Origin: Candidatus Aminicenantota bacterium
GTDB lineage: Bacteria; Acidobacteriota; Aminicenantia; Aminicenantales; Aminicenantaceae
Direction of reading: 5' to 3'
Assembly (NCBI GenBank): GCA_030620655.1
Contig: JAUXEH010000110.1
Span: 1-8,740, forward strand
DNA: 8,740 nt
Within the stretch, counting starts at the first letter, position 1. The number at the start of each line of letters is the position of its first letter. The notes beneath the pieces are model-generated. The model made no database searches. It saw only the letters and a list, made by a program, of their open reading frames with translations, and was not told the origin of the DNA. Below are positions 1 through 5,992 of the stretch, one piece after another. The translations under genes and the position numbers were made by a program.

Positions 1-565
1 CTTCTTCCCTGAGCTGCACGATGATGTCGCGGATCTCCTTGCGTCCCAGGGGGTCGAGGCCGCCCAGGGGCTCGTCGAGGAGCACCAGCTCGGGATCGTG
101 CAGCAGGGCCTGGGCCATGCCGACCCTCTGCAGCATGCCCTTGGAGAACTTGCGCAGCTGCAGCCCCGCTGCATGCTTCAGCCCCACCCGCCCCAGGAGG
201 GAGGAGATCCGGCTGTCCTGCTCTCCCTTGGGGATCTGATGCAGCTGGCTGTAGTAGCGCAGGAACTCCCCGGCACTCAGGTAGTCGTAGAAGTAGGGAT
301 TTTCGGGCAGGAAACCCAGCCGGCTCTTGGCCTGCAGCGACAGGTGAGGATGCCCCAGGATCTCGATGTCTCCCTTCTCCGGGAAGATGAGACCCAGCAG
401 GCACTTGATGGTCGTGGTCTTGCCTGCTCCGTTGGGCCCCAGGTAGCCGAAGATCTCTCCCGTCTCGACGCTCAGGGTGATGCCCTTTAGGATCTCGGTC
501 CTGCGGCGCAGGAACTCGGATTTGAAGGATTTGTGCAGGTCTGTGACCTTTATCGCGGCGCTCAT
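1..565 (-). CDS. ABC transporter ATP-binding protein (C-terminus outside window)
   Basis: Nucleotide-binding subunit of an ABC exporter, probably of the ABC-2/CcmA/DrrA type, which hydrolyses ATP in the cytoplasm to drive a membrane partner. I translated 188 residues from the ATG at 565; the frame is still open at base 1, so the C-terminus is missing. Visible motifs are Walker A GPNGAGKTT (residues 43-51), a Q-loop region reading LGFLPENPYFYDY in which Glu stands at the usual Gln position, a signature loop KFSKGMLQR instead of LSGGQ, and Walker B LVLLDEP followed by a GGLDP D-loop. The FSKGM signature and PEN variant are, from family knowledge, common in this ABC-2 subfamily, so they do not imply inactivity. 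The permease is expected beyond base 1. A good promoter lies just upstream (578-605) and the ribosome binding site is weak. The family is certain; the substrate is unknown. Confidence 0.95.
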   Translation of the reverse strand, partial: MSAAIKVTDLHKSFKSEFLRRRTEILKGITLSVETGEIFGYLGPNGAGKTTTIKCLLGLIFPEKGDIEILGHPHLSLQAKSRLGFLPENPYFYDYLSAGEFLRYYSQLHQIPKGEQDSRISSLLGRVGLKHAAGLQLRKFSKGMLQRVGMAQALLHDPELVLLDEPLGGLDPLGRKEIRDIIVQLREE

Positions 566-577
566 GATCCTGGATTT

Positions 578-605
578 ATTATACGGAATTCCCTCCGCAA
601 TTCAA
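578..605 (-). promoter_or_regulatory. sigma-70-type promoter of the ABC ATPase gene
   Basis: On the minus strand a -35 box TTGAAT (605-600) and a perfect -10 TATAAT (583-578) are separated by 16 nt. The predicted transcription start, about 571, leaves only some 6 nt before the ATG at 565, so the mRNA would be almost leaderless. The only Shine-Dalgarno-like bases, AGGA at 571-568, sit 2 nt from the start codon. This promoter separates the ABC gene from the flavin reductase/ferritin-like pair upstream, although read-through across the 57-nt gap remains possible. Confidence 0.65.
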
Positions 606-622
606 TAGCAATCTTGGGGACC

Positions 623-1180
623 CTAGGGGAGCTTGTGTTCCAGCGTGTCCGGGTCCACGGTGATGTAGAAATCCGAGCCCAGGTAGAGCAGGGGCTTGAC
701 CTGCCTCGGATCGAGCACGCCCTGCCTATCGAAGCATTCTTCGCGAACCTGGACGGCCAGGACCTCGCCCACGAAGAGCTCGTGGTCGCCGCAGGAGTAG
801 ATGTCCCGCAGGCGGCACTCGAAGGCGGCATAGGCCGTGTCCAGCACCGGGGTCCGGATGTGCACGGCCGGCGACAGCTCCACCTGGAATTCCTTGACCT
901 TGTCGCGGTCATGCCCGGAGACGCGGCCCATCTGCGCCGAGAGGGCGAGGTCTTCCTGCACCAGGAAGTTTACGGTGAACTCCTTGGCCTCCGAGATAAA
1001 ATCGTACGTCCGCCGTTTCTTGGCGACCAGGATGCCGAAAAGCGGCGGGTCGAATGACAGGGCCGTGTGCCAGGCGCAGGACATGAAGTTCGCTCGGTCC
1101 TTGACCTGGGCCCCCACCACGGCCACGGTGTAGGGATAGAAATACTGGAACGTCCGGAGGTCGGTGATAACCTTTTTCAT
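623..1180 (-). CDS. flavin reductase-like (FMN-binding split barrel) protein
   Basis: A 185-residue soluble protein of the flavin reductase-like/DIM6-NTAB family, which binds FMN and usually uses NAD(P)H to make reduced flavin for a partner. Visible family features are an early ...PYTVAVVGA strand (residues 16-24), the FMN-binding segment starting NFMSCAWHT at 31 and continuing to SFDPPLFGILV (42-52), the strand FTVNFL (68-73), and the dimer/flavin strand GDHELFVGEVL (131-141). Length is normal for a single-domain member; there is no rubredoxin extension. The start is set by GGAG at 1190-1187, six nt before ATG and overlapping the stop of the upstream gene. It lies 3 nt downstream of the ferritin-like gene, so the two are almost certainly co-transcribed. 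Inference: it may supply electrons to that di-iron protein. A flavin mononucleotide-binding non-enzymatic role cannot be excluded. Confidence 0.88.
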   Translation of the reverse strand: MKKVITDLRTFQYFYPYTVAVVGAQVKDRANFMSCAWHTALSFDPPLFGILVAKKRRTYDFISEAKEFTVNFLVQEDLALSAQMGRVSGHDRDKVKEFQVELSPAVHIRTPVLDTAYAAFECRLRDIYSCGDHELFVGEVLAVQVREECFDRQGVLDPRQVKPLLYLGSDFYITVDPDTLEHKLP

Positions 1181-1183
1181 CCT

Positions 1184-2164
1184 CTACTCCAGGCCGACGA
1201 CCTGCCGGGCGTTCTCCAGCAGATAGGTCTGGGTGAATACGTGCTCCCGGTCCAGCGCCAGGTTGGGAGTGAGCCGGTCCGTGACCTCGCCCTCAGGGAA
1301 GAGCGGGAGGAGCTTCTCATACAGGCGGACCAGTTCTTCTTCGGTGGGGAGCAGGCTCTCCAGGGCGGCCATCCGGTCCTCTCCGGGGTAGAGGTCGGGC
1401 ATGGGCGAGAGGCTTTTTTCCACCCCGTCCGCGTCTGTCTCCGCGTTCTCGATCCGCACCACATCGCCCAGCATGACCAGGGTCCCGGAGTTCTTGTCCC
1501 AGTGCCGCATCTGGTCGATGGCGTTCTTGAACAGCCGCTGGCTAAGGTCCTGGTGATCGCTGAAGAGCAGGGTGTATTTGAGGTAGCGGTGCATGAGCTC
1601 GTTCTCGATCCGCATGATCTCGTGCAGGAGCTGGATCTCTTCCTTGTCCCGGTTCTCAGGGGCGTGTCGAAAGCAGAGGGCCTCCTGCTGCCCCTCGGCC
1701 TCCAGCGTGTCGATCATGGCCTGGAACTGGGCGGCGTGCCGAACCTCGTCGAAGGCTATGTTCAGGACCATGTTCTGGATCTTGGGGAACGCACCCTCCA
1801 CGATCTCGGCGCTCCGGTAGAGGTCTGTCACCAGGTCCTCCGTCATCCTGTCCCGCTTCAGGTTGTCGAGGATGCGCGGATAGCGGATGACCTCATCGGT
1901 CTTGAAGGACGGGGTGCCGCCCATCTGCTGGATGATGAGCCCCAACTGGAGGGCATGGTACATCTCGTCGATCCCGATCTGGATGGTCTGCGCCCGCGCA
2001 TCCTTGCGTACCTTCATGGTCGGGTCATGGTAGAAAAAGGTGGCCTTGGGCATGGAGTAGGCGTGGATGGTGTATTCGAAGCTGACCGCCCACTCGTGCT
2101 CCAAGGCGATGTTCAGGAGCCTTACAGCGTCCTCGTCGGTTTTTATAAGGCCGATCTTCTGCAT
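1184..2164 (-). CDS. tandem ferritin-like (di-iron) domain protein
   Basis: A 326-residue soluble protein with two ferritin-like four-helix segments. The first carries a complete bacterioferritin-type di-iron set: E24 in helix A (ALEHEWAVSFEY), E67/H70 in DEMYHA, E123 in helix C, and E140/H143 in DEVRHA. The second half repeats the pattern in weakened form: NELMHRYLKY (E189), DQMRHWD where Q218 takes the Glu place beside H221, TEEEL (275-278), and LDREH where D305 takes the Glu place beside H308. The second site therefore looks degenerate. The ATG at 2164 was chosen because AAGAGGAGG lies 6 nt upstream and a promoter lies just beyond it; an in-frame ATG at 2263 lies upstream of that promoter. 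First gene of an operon with the flavin reductase. Likely roles are iron storage, peroxide reduction or a di-iron oxidase; sequence alone does not choose. Confidence 0.85.
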   Translation of the reverse strand: MQKIGLIKTDEDAVRLLNIALEHEWAVSFEYTIHAYSMPKATFFYHDPTMKVRKDARAQTIQIGIDEMYHALQLGLIIQQMGGTPSFKTDEVIRYPRILDNLKRDRMTEDLVTDLYRSAEIVEGAFPKIQNMVLNIAFDEVRHAAQFQAMIDTLEAEGQQEALCFRHAPENRDKEEIQLLHEIMRIENELMHRYLKYTLLFSDHQDLSQRLFKNAIDQMRHWDKNSGTLVMLGDVVRIENAETDADGVEKSLSPMPDLYPGEDRMAALESLLPTEEELVRLYEKLLPLFPEGEVTDRLTPNLALDREHVFTQTYLLENARQVVGLE

Positions 2165-2194
2165 GATTCCTCCTCTTAAAAAAAATAGCCTTTT

Positions 2195-2203
2195 ATTATA
2201 GCA
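2195..2203 (-). promoter_or_regulatory. extended -10 promoter of the ferritin-like/flavin reductase operon
   Basis: The minus strand reads TGCTATAAT, a perfect extended -10 (TGn plus TATAAT at 2200-2195). I see no good -35 hexamer 16-18 nt upstream, as expected for an extended -10 promoter. Predicted start is near 2188, giving a leader of about 23 nt that contains an A/T-rich run and the strong Shine-Dalgarno GAGGAGG before the ATG at 2164. Confidence 0.65.
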
Positions 2204-2374
2204 CCGGCTACTAGATTTTTCACCCCGCATATCATCGCTGGGGGTGATTGACCCAGAATACACCCTGTGCCAGAATGATCGAGACCGAGCCCAAAAGGCC
2301 GGTTACTCACCTCATCCAAGGCAGAGTCGAGGTTTGAAAAAGGGAGGGGACGAGGATCCTCTCCCACCCTCCTT

Positions 2375-2404
2375 CTACTCCCCCTTTCTCAAAAGGGGGA
2401 GTAG
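2375..2404. repeat. perfect inverted repeat, 13-bp stem and 4-nt loop
   Basis: The left arm CTACTCCCCCTTT (2375-2387) pairs without mismatch to AAAGGGGGAGTAG (2392-2404) around the loop CTCA. There is no T-run on either side, so it is not a standard intrinsic terminator, and it stands between two outward-facing promoters where a terminator is not needed. Pyrimidine-rich stems of the CCCCCTTT/AAAGGGGG kind often recur as dispersed intergenic repeats in bacterial genomes. A REP-like element or remnant of a small non-autonomous element is the best guess. Confidence 0.6.
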
Positions 2405-2464
2405 TCTATACTGATAAGGGATTGACTTCCCGGAGATTTTAAACGCCATGCCTCCCATACTTTG

Positions 2465-2510
2465 CTCGGCGCCTGCGGAACTCGTTGCACTCAAACAGTC
2501 CTCGGCGCCT
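2465..2510. repeat. GC-rich repeat-like block with a 10-nt direct repeat
   Basis: CTCGGCGCCT occurs at 2465-2474 and again at 2501-2510, a 36-nt period. The bases between read TGCGGAACTCG then TTGCACTCAAACA. From memory, blocks combining GGCGCC with GTTTGAG...CGAGTTCCGCAG (opposite strand) are scattered between genes in several deltaproteobacteria-like and related genomes. That resemblance is recollection, not a search. No coding potential is seen. Confidence 0.4.
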
Positions 2511-2554
2511 TTGATCAGTGCCGACTCAACGTTTTCCAGGAAATATTCCTTTCA

Positions 2555-2573
2555 GGGTGGGTATGGGCGGGGG
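2555..2573 (+). other. G-quadruplex motif with very short loops
   Basis: The plus strand reads GGGTGGGTATGGGCGGGGG: four G-tracts of at least three with loops of 1, 3 and 1 nt, the most stable class of intramolecular quadruplex sequence. It lies about 75-95 nt upstream of the symporter promoter on its non-template strand. More G-runs follow (GGTGG, GAAGGGGGCG) up to about 2604. A regulatory role is inference. Confidence 0.6.
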
Positions 2574-2648
2574 TGGTCGGAAGGCGTGGGTGTGAAGGGG
2601 GCGTTTGGCCGGCGGCAATTAAAAACCAATAGGATTTGGCAGGATTTT

Positions 2649-2657
2649 TGATATAAT
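2649..2657 (+). promoter_or_regulatory. extended -10 promoter of the symporter-Memo-ureohydrolase operon
   Basis: TGATATAAT (2649-2657) is a perfect extended -10. No -35 is visible at the normal distance. The predicted start, about 2664, leaves roughly 9 nt before the ATG at 2673 and no clear Shine-Dalgarno (ACTGGCGGC), so the first gene would be translated from an almost leaderless mRNA. TTGGCA at 2636-2641 precedes it at the sigma-54 -24 spacing, but the -12 element reads GA instead of GC. Confidence 0.6.
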
Positions 2658-2672
2658 AGCCTGACTGGCGGC

Positions 2673-3905
2673 ATGAAGAAACTATCCCTGACCCACATCA
2701 TCTTCATCGGGTTCTTCCTGGGCATATTGGGCGGACGCGTGTTCGGGGAGGGCATCCTGCCCATCGCCGACCCGCTGGCCGAGATCTTCCTGCGGCTGCT
2801 GCGCATGGCCATCATGCCGCTGATCGTCACCTCCATCATATCTGGTGTCGTGAGCGTAGGGAACGCCGCAGGCCTGGGGCGGCTGAGCCTGAAGACCTTC
2901 GCATATTATGTGGGCAGCAGCCTGCTGGCCATCCTGACCGGCCAGATCCTGGTCAACCTGCTCAAGCCGGGAGTGGGCGCCGAGATCGGCCTGGAGGCGG
3001 CACCGGAACAGATCGCGGCCCAGGAACAGGGCATCGGGGAGCTGCTCATCCGCATCATCCCGGAGAATCCCTTTGCAGCCCTGGCCCAGGGGGATGTGCT
3101 GCCGGTTATATTCTTTTCCATCCTGTTCGGGTATTTCATCACCCGGCTCAATCCCAAGCCCCGGATGCAGCTGAGCGACTTCTTCCAGGCCGCCTTCGAC
3201 ACCATGATGAAGCTGACCTTCTTCGTGGTCTGGAGCGCGCCCCTGGGAGTGTTCGGGATCCTGGCCCGCATCGTGGCGCGGACCGGATTCGAGGCCTTCA
3301 GGTCCCTCGGCTTCTACTTCGTGGTGGTGCTGGTCGGGCTGGCCATCCATGCCTTCGTCAACCTGCCGCTGCTCCTGCTGCTGGTAGGCCGTGTCAATCC
3401 CTTCAAGCACTACAAGGGGATGGCCTCCGCCCTGATGATGGCCTTTTCCACTTGCTCCACCATCGTCACCCTACCCCTGACCCTGGACGCGGTCACAGGG
3501 AATTCGCGAGTGTCCAAAAAGATCGCCAGCTTTGTCCTGCCCATCGGTGCAACCGTGAATATGGACGGCACCGCTTTGTACGAGTGCGTGGCCACGATCT
3601 TCATCGCCCAGGTCTACGGATTCGAGCTCAGCTTCGGGGCGCAGTTGATCATCGTCTTGACGGCCCTGCTGGCTTCCATAGGGGCGGCCAGCGTGCCCAT
3701 GAGCGGGATGGTGATGATGTCCATCATCCTCAAGGCCGTTGGCCTCCCGCTGGAAGGCGTGGCCGTGATCCTGGCCGTCGACCGTATCCTGGACATGTTC
3801 CGGACCACGATCAACGTGCTCAGCGACAGCTGTGGGGCCGTGATCATCGCCCGGCTCGAGGGCGAGTCTCTTAAGGGCATGGGAGAGTCAAGGGACGATG
3901 GCTGA
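2673..3905 (+). CDS. dicarboxylate/amino acid:cation symporter (DAACS, GltP/GltPh family)
   Basis: A 410-residue inner-membrane secondary transporter that takes up an acidic amino acid or dicarboxylate with Na+ or H+. Hydrophobic segments fill most of its length, as in the GltPh fold. Hairpin 1 has a serine/threonine-rich STCSTIVTLP (259-268); TM7 has the hallmark GATVNMDGT (292-300); hairpin 2 reads ASVPMSG (339-345) rather than the frequent VPGGG. TM8 keeps the full ligand and cation set D370, D374, R377, T378, N381 and D385, matching GltPh D390/D394/R397/T398/N401/D405. The arginine R377 is the known marker for acidic substrates as opposed to neutral ones. First gene of a three-gene operon; its last 8 bases overlap the Memo-family gene. 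The family call is firm; glutamate, aspartate or a C4-dicarboxylate are all possible. Confidence 0.95.
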   Translation: MKKLSLTHIIFIGFFLGILGGRVFGEGILPIADPLAEIFLRLLRMAIMPLIVTSIISGVVSVGNAAGLGRLSLKTFAYYVGSSLLAILTGQILVNLLKPGVGAEIGLEAAPEQIAAQEQGIGELLIRIIPENPFAALAQGDVLPVIFFSILFGYFITRLNPKPRMQLSDFFQAAFDTMMKLTFFVVWSAPLGVFGILARIVARTGFEAFRSLGFYFVVVLVGLAIHAFVNLPLLLLLVGRVNPFKHYKGMASALMMAFSTCSTIVTLPLTLDAVTGNSRVSKKIASFVLPIGATVNMDGTALYECVATIFIAQVYGFELSFGAQLIIVLTALLASIGAASVPMSGMVMMSIILKAVGLPLEGVAVILAVDRILDMFRTTINVLSDSCGAVIIARLEGESLKGMGESRDDG

Positions 3906-5151
3906 CGACATACCGCGCCTGCGCCCGGATATCGAGGTCATCCCCACATCCTATCAGGGTGAGCAGGTGTTCATGGTCAGGGATTCCCTGGGGCTGATCC
4001 CGGAGCCGGTTCTGCTCCAAGCGGAGGGAATCCTCCTTCTCCGCCTGATCGACGGGGAGCGGAGCCTCGGTGAGATCCAGCTGGAGCTCATGCGCCGGAA
4101 CAACAACATCTACATCGGACTGGACGCCATTCAGGCCATGATCCGGCAGCTGGACGAGGCCATGCTGCTGGATTCTCCCCGGTACCGGCAGGCCCGGGCC
4201 CGGATCGTGCAGGAATACGGCCGGTTGTCCATACGGGCGGCCCATCTGGTGGGCAAGGCGTATCCCGCCGAGCGCCCGGCTCTCGAGGCCTTCATGGAAG
4301 ACCTGATGGCCTCCGGAGGCAGTGCCGATGGTCCTTCTCCTCCGGAGGGGACGCGGGCCCTGATAGCCCCCCACATCGACCTGAACGGAGGGCGGAGGGT
4401 GTACGCCCGGGCCTACGGAGCCCTCCGCGGCCTCGCTCCGAAGAGGATCGTGCTGCTGGGTACGGGGCACAGCATGCAGGATTTTCGTTTTTCCCTCACT
4501 GAAAAAACCTTTTCCACGCCGCTGGGTGAGGTGCGGAGCGAAGGCGGTTGGGCAGCGGCCCTCAGGGAGGCGGGAGAGGGATCGGTAAGCCCCGACGATT
4601 TTGCCCACCGCAGCGAGCATTCTCTGGAGTTCCAGCTCCTCTTCTGCCAGCATCTGTTCAAGGACTCCTTCACGGTCCTGCCCGTGCTGTGCGGATCGTT
4701 TCACGACCTCCTGGACCGGATTTCCCGGCCCACCGACCAGGAAGACATCCGGAACTTTCTCTGTACCCTGAAGGAACTCATCGAGAGTGAGCCGGACACC
4801 CTGGTGATCGCGGGAGTGGACTTTTCCCACATCGGGATGAAGTTCGGCCATGAAACCAGTGTTGCGGCCCTCCTGCCGGAGGCCAAGGCTCACGACATGG
4901 CCTTGATCGAGGCCCTCTGCCGGGGGGATGTGGCGGCTCTCTGGGAGGAGAGCCGCAGGGTCGGTGACCGATACCATGTCTGCGGGTTTTCGTCTGTGGC
5001 CAGCCTGCTGGAGCTCTTCGAAAATGTCGGGGGCCGCCTGCTGGACTATGAGTTCTTGCAGGAGGAGCCGACCCGATCGGCGGTGAGTTTCGCGGCCCTG
5101 CTTTTTACTCAGAAGGCGGCAGCGGGCCAGGCTGGAGGTCAAGATGAGTGA
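3898..5151 (+). CDS. Memo-family protein (AmmeMemoRadiSam system protein B) with N-terminal extension
   Basis: A 417-residue soluble protein. Residues about 150-408 form the Memo domain, related in fold to LigB-type extradiol dioxygenases. Motifs in order are APHIDLNGG (157-165), GTGHS (188-192), EHSLEFQ (240-246), GVDFSHIG (306-313) and YHVCGFSS (359-366). H159, H191 and C362 correspond to the human MEMO1 pocket residues H49, H81 and C244, reported to bind metal. Residues about 30-95 look like a small helix/winged-helix domain (GILLLRLIDGERSLGEI, then a helical stretch ending LDEAMLLDS), reminiscent of PqqD-like folds. The start ATG lies inside the symporter stop region (8-nt overlap), with AGGGA 2 nt upstream and GGGAGA further up; translational coupling is likely. 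Neither the AMMECR1 nor the radical SAM partner is in view. The biochemical role of bacterial Memo proteins is not settled. Confidence 0.88.
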   Translation: MADDIPRLRPDIEVIPTSYQGEQVFMVRDSLGLIPEPVLLQAEGILLLRLIDGERSLGEIQLELMRRNNNIYIGLDAIQAMIRQLDEAMLLDSPRYRQARARIVQEYGRLSIRAAHLVGKAYPAERPALEAFMEDLMASGGSADGPSPPEGTRALIAPHIDLNGGRRVYARAYGALRGLAPKRIVLLGTGHSMQDFRFSLTEKTFSTPLGEVRSEGGWAAALREAGEGSVSPDDFAHRSEHSLEFQLLFCQHLFKDSFTVLPVLCGSFHDLLDRISRPTDQEDIRNFLCTLKELIESEPDTLVIAGVDFSHIGMKFGHETSVAALLPEAKAHDMALIEALCRGDVAALWEESRRVGDRYHVCGFSSVASLLELFENVGGRLLDYEFLQEEPTRSAVSFAALLFTQKAAAGQAGGQDE

Positions 5152-5992
5152 TTTTGGAGGCGCTGTACAGGTGCGGGATACGTACGACTTGGCAGTATTC
5201 GGCATCCCCTATGACGCGAAGTCCTCCTATCTAAAGGGAGCGGCGGCCGGCCCTGCGGCCATCCGGGCCGCTTCGAACGGGGACATGATCAACCCCTTTA
5301 CCGAGCTGGGAGCCGACCTGTCCCGGGATGCGGTCCTGGTGGACCTGGGTGATGTGGACGTCTCCGGCGGATTTGAGCAGGTGTCGGGACGGATCGAGGC
5401 CAGGCTGGGCGAGGTCCTGGACCACGCGGCCGTCCCCTTGATCCTGGGCGGGGATCATTCCATCACCTATCCGATCGTGCGTGCCCTGGCACGAACGTAC
5501 CCGGCCCTGGACATCCTGCACTTCGATGCCCATCCGGATCTCTACGATGAGTTCCAGGGCGATCCCCATTCCCATGCCTGTCCCTTTGCCCGGATCTTGG
5601 AAGAGGGGCTGGCCGCAGGGCTGGTCCAGGTGGGGATCCGGGCCGCGACCGCCGCCCACCGAGCCAAGGCCGCAAGCTTCGGCGTCCGCATGCTGGAGAT
5701 GAAGGACCTGGAGGATGGCCTGGTCCTGAGTTTCCGGCGCCCGTTGTATATATCCTTCGATATCGATGCCCTGGATCCCGCCTTCGCACCCGGGGTCTCT
5801 CATCTCGAGCCGGGAGGGATGACCACACGTCTGGCCCTGGGGATGCTTCAGCGCCTCGAGGCCGACATCGTGGGGATGGATGTGGTCGAGGTCAACCCTT
5901 CTCGCGACCCCTCCGGGATCACGGCCGCGGCCGGGGCTAAGCTGCTCATGGAGGTGGCCGGCAAGATCGTGGTCGAGCGAAGGAGACCTTAA
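5144..5992 (+). CDS. ureohydrolase: arginase/agmatinase-family protein, plant-arginase-like
   Basis: A 282-residue cytosolic binuclear-manganese enzyme that hydrolyses a guanidino group to release urea, giving ornithine from arginine or putrescine from agmatine. All metal ligands are visible: H105 in GGDHS, D128/H130/D132 in FDAHPDLYDE, and D206/D208 in SFDIDALDP. E249 in VVEVNP and the loop HSHACPFARI (142-151) are also family-typical. The wording DAHPDLY, SHACPFARI and DPAFAPGVSHLEPGG resembles plant arginases, which belong to the agmatinase-like branch, more than classical bacterial arginases (DAHADIN). Substrate is therefore left open between arginine, agmatine and another guanidino compound. 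The ATG overlaps the Memo stop by 8 nt and GGAGG sits 5 nt upstream (5134-5138), so it is co-translated with it. Length is somewhat short but complete. Confidence 0.9.
   Translation: MSDFGGAVQVRDTYDLAVFGIPYDAKSSYLKGAAAGPAAIRAASNGDMINPFTELGADLSRDAVLVDLGDVDVSGGFEQVSGRIEARLGEVLDHAAVPLILGGDHSITYPIVRALARTYPALDILHFDAHPDLYDEFQGDPHSHACPFARILEEGLAAGLVQVGIRAATAAHRAKAASFGVRMLEMKDLEDGLVLSFRRPLYISFDIDALDPAFAPGVSHLEPGGMTTRLALGMLQRLEADIVGMDVVEVNPSRDPSGITAAAGAKLLMEVAGKIVVERRRP

Larger units (their letters stand above)
2165..2672. other. divergent intergenic region (508 bp), repeat- and structure-rich
   Basis: No convincing gene is present. Small reading frames here lack a ribosome binding site and a protein-like composition. 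The region holds the two divergent promoters, a 13-bp-stem inverted repeat (2375-2404), a GC-rich direct-repeat block (2465-2510) and a G-quadruplex motif (2555-2573), listed separately. Around 2345-2371 there is also a looser purine/pyrimidine inverted repeat centred on the palindrome GAGGATCCTC (2352-2361). The 2204-2340 part shows nothing I can name. Confidence 0.7.

Noticed and set aside
1067..2179. A 370-codon open frame on the plus strand opposite the ferritin-like gene
   Set aside because: The minus-strand frame carries exact di-iron motifs, a promoter and a strong Shine-Dalgarno. The plus-strand frame has none of these and an unnatural V/L/H/D-rich composition.
2165..2263. N-terminal extension of the ferritin-like protein to an ATG at 2263
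   Set aside because: The extension crosses the extended -10 promoter (2195-2203), has no helix A-like features, and the ATG at 2164 has an ideal Shine-Dalgarno.
2448..2651. Short open frame of 67 codons on the plus strand before the symporter
   Set aside because: It runs through the repeat block and the G-quadruplex motif, has no Shine-Dalgarno, and shows no protein-like pattern.
2636..2652. Sigma-54 promoter for the symporter operon
   Set aside because: GG-N10 is correct but the -12 dinucleotide is GA, not GC. The perfect extended -10 TGATATAAT explains the site better.
3871..5205. A 444-codon open frame on the minus strand opposite the Memo-family gene
   Set aside because: It is antisense to a gene with clear Memo motifs, its residues (many H, Q, G, R, P) show no family pattern, and long antisense frames are expected in GC-rich DNA.
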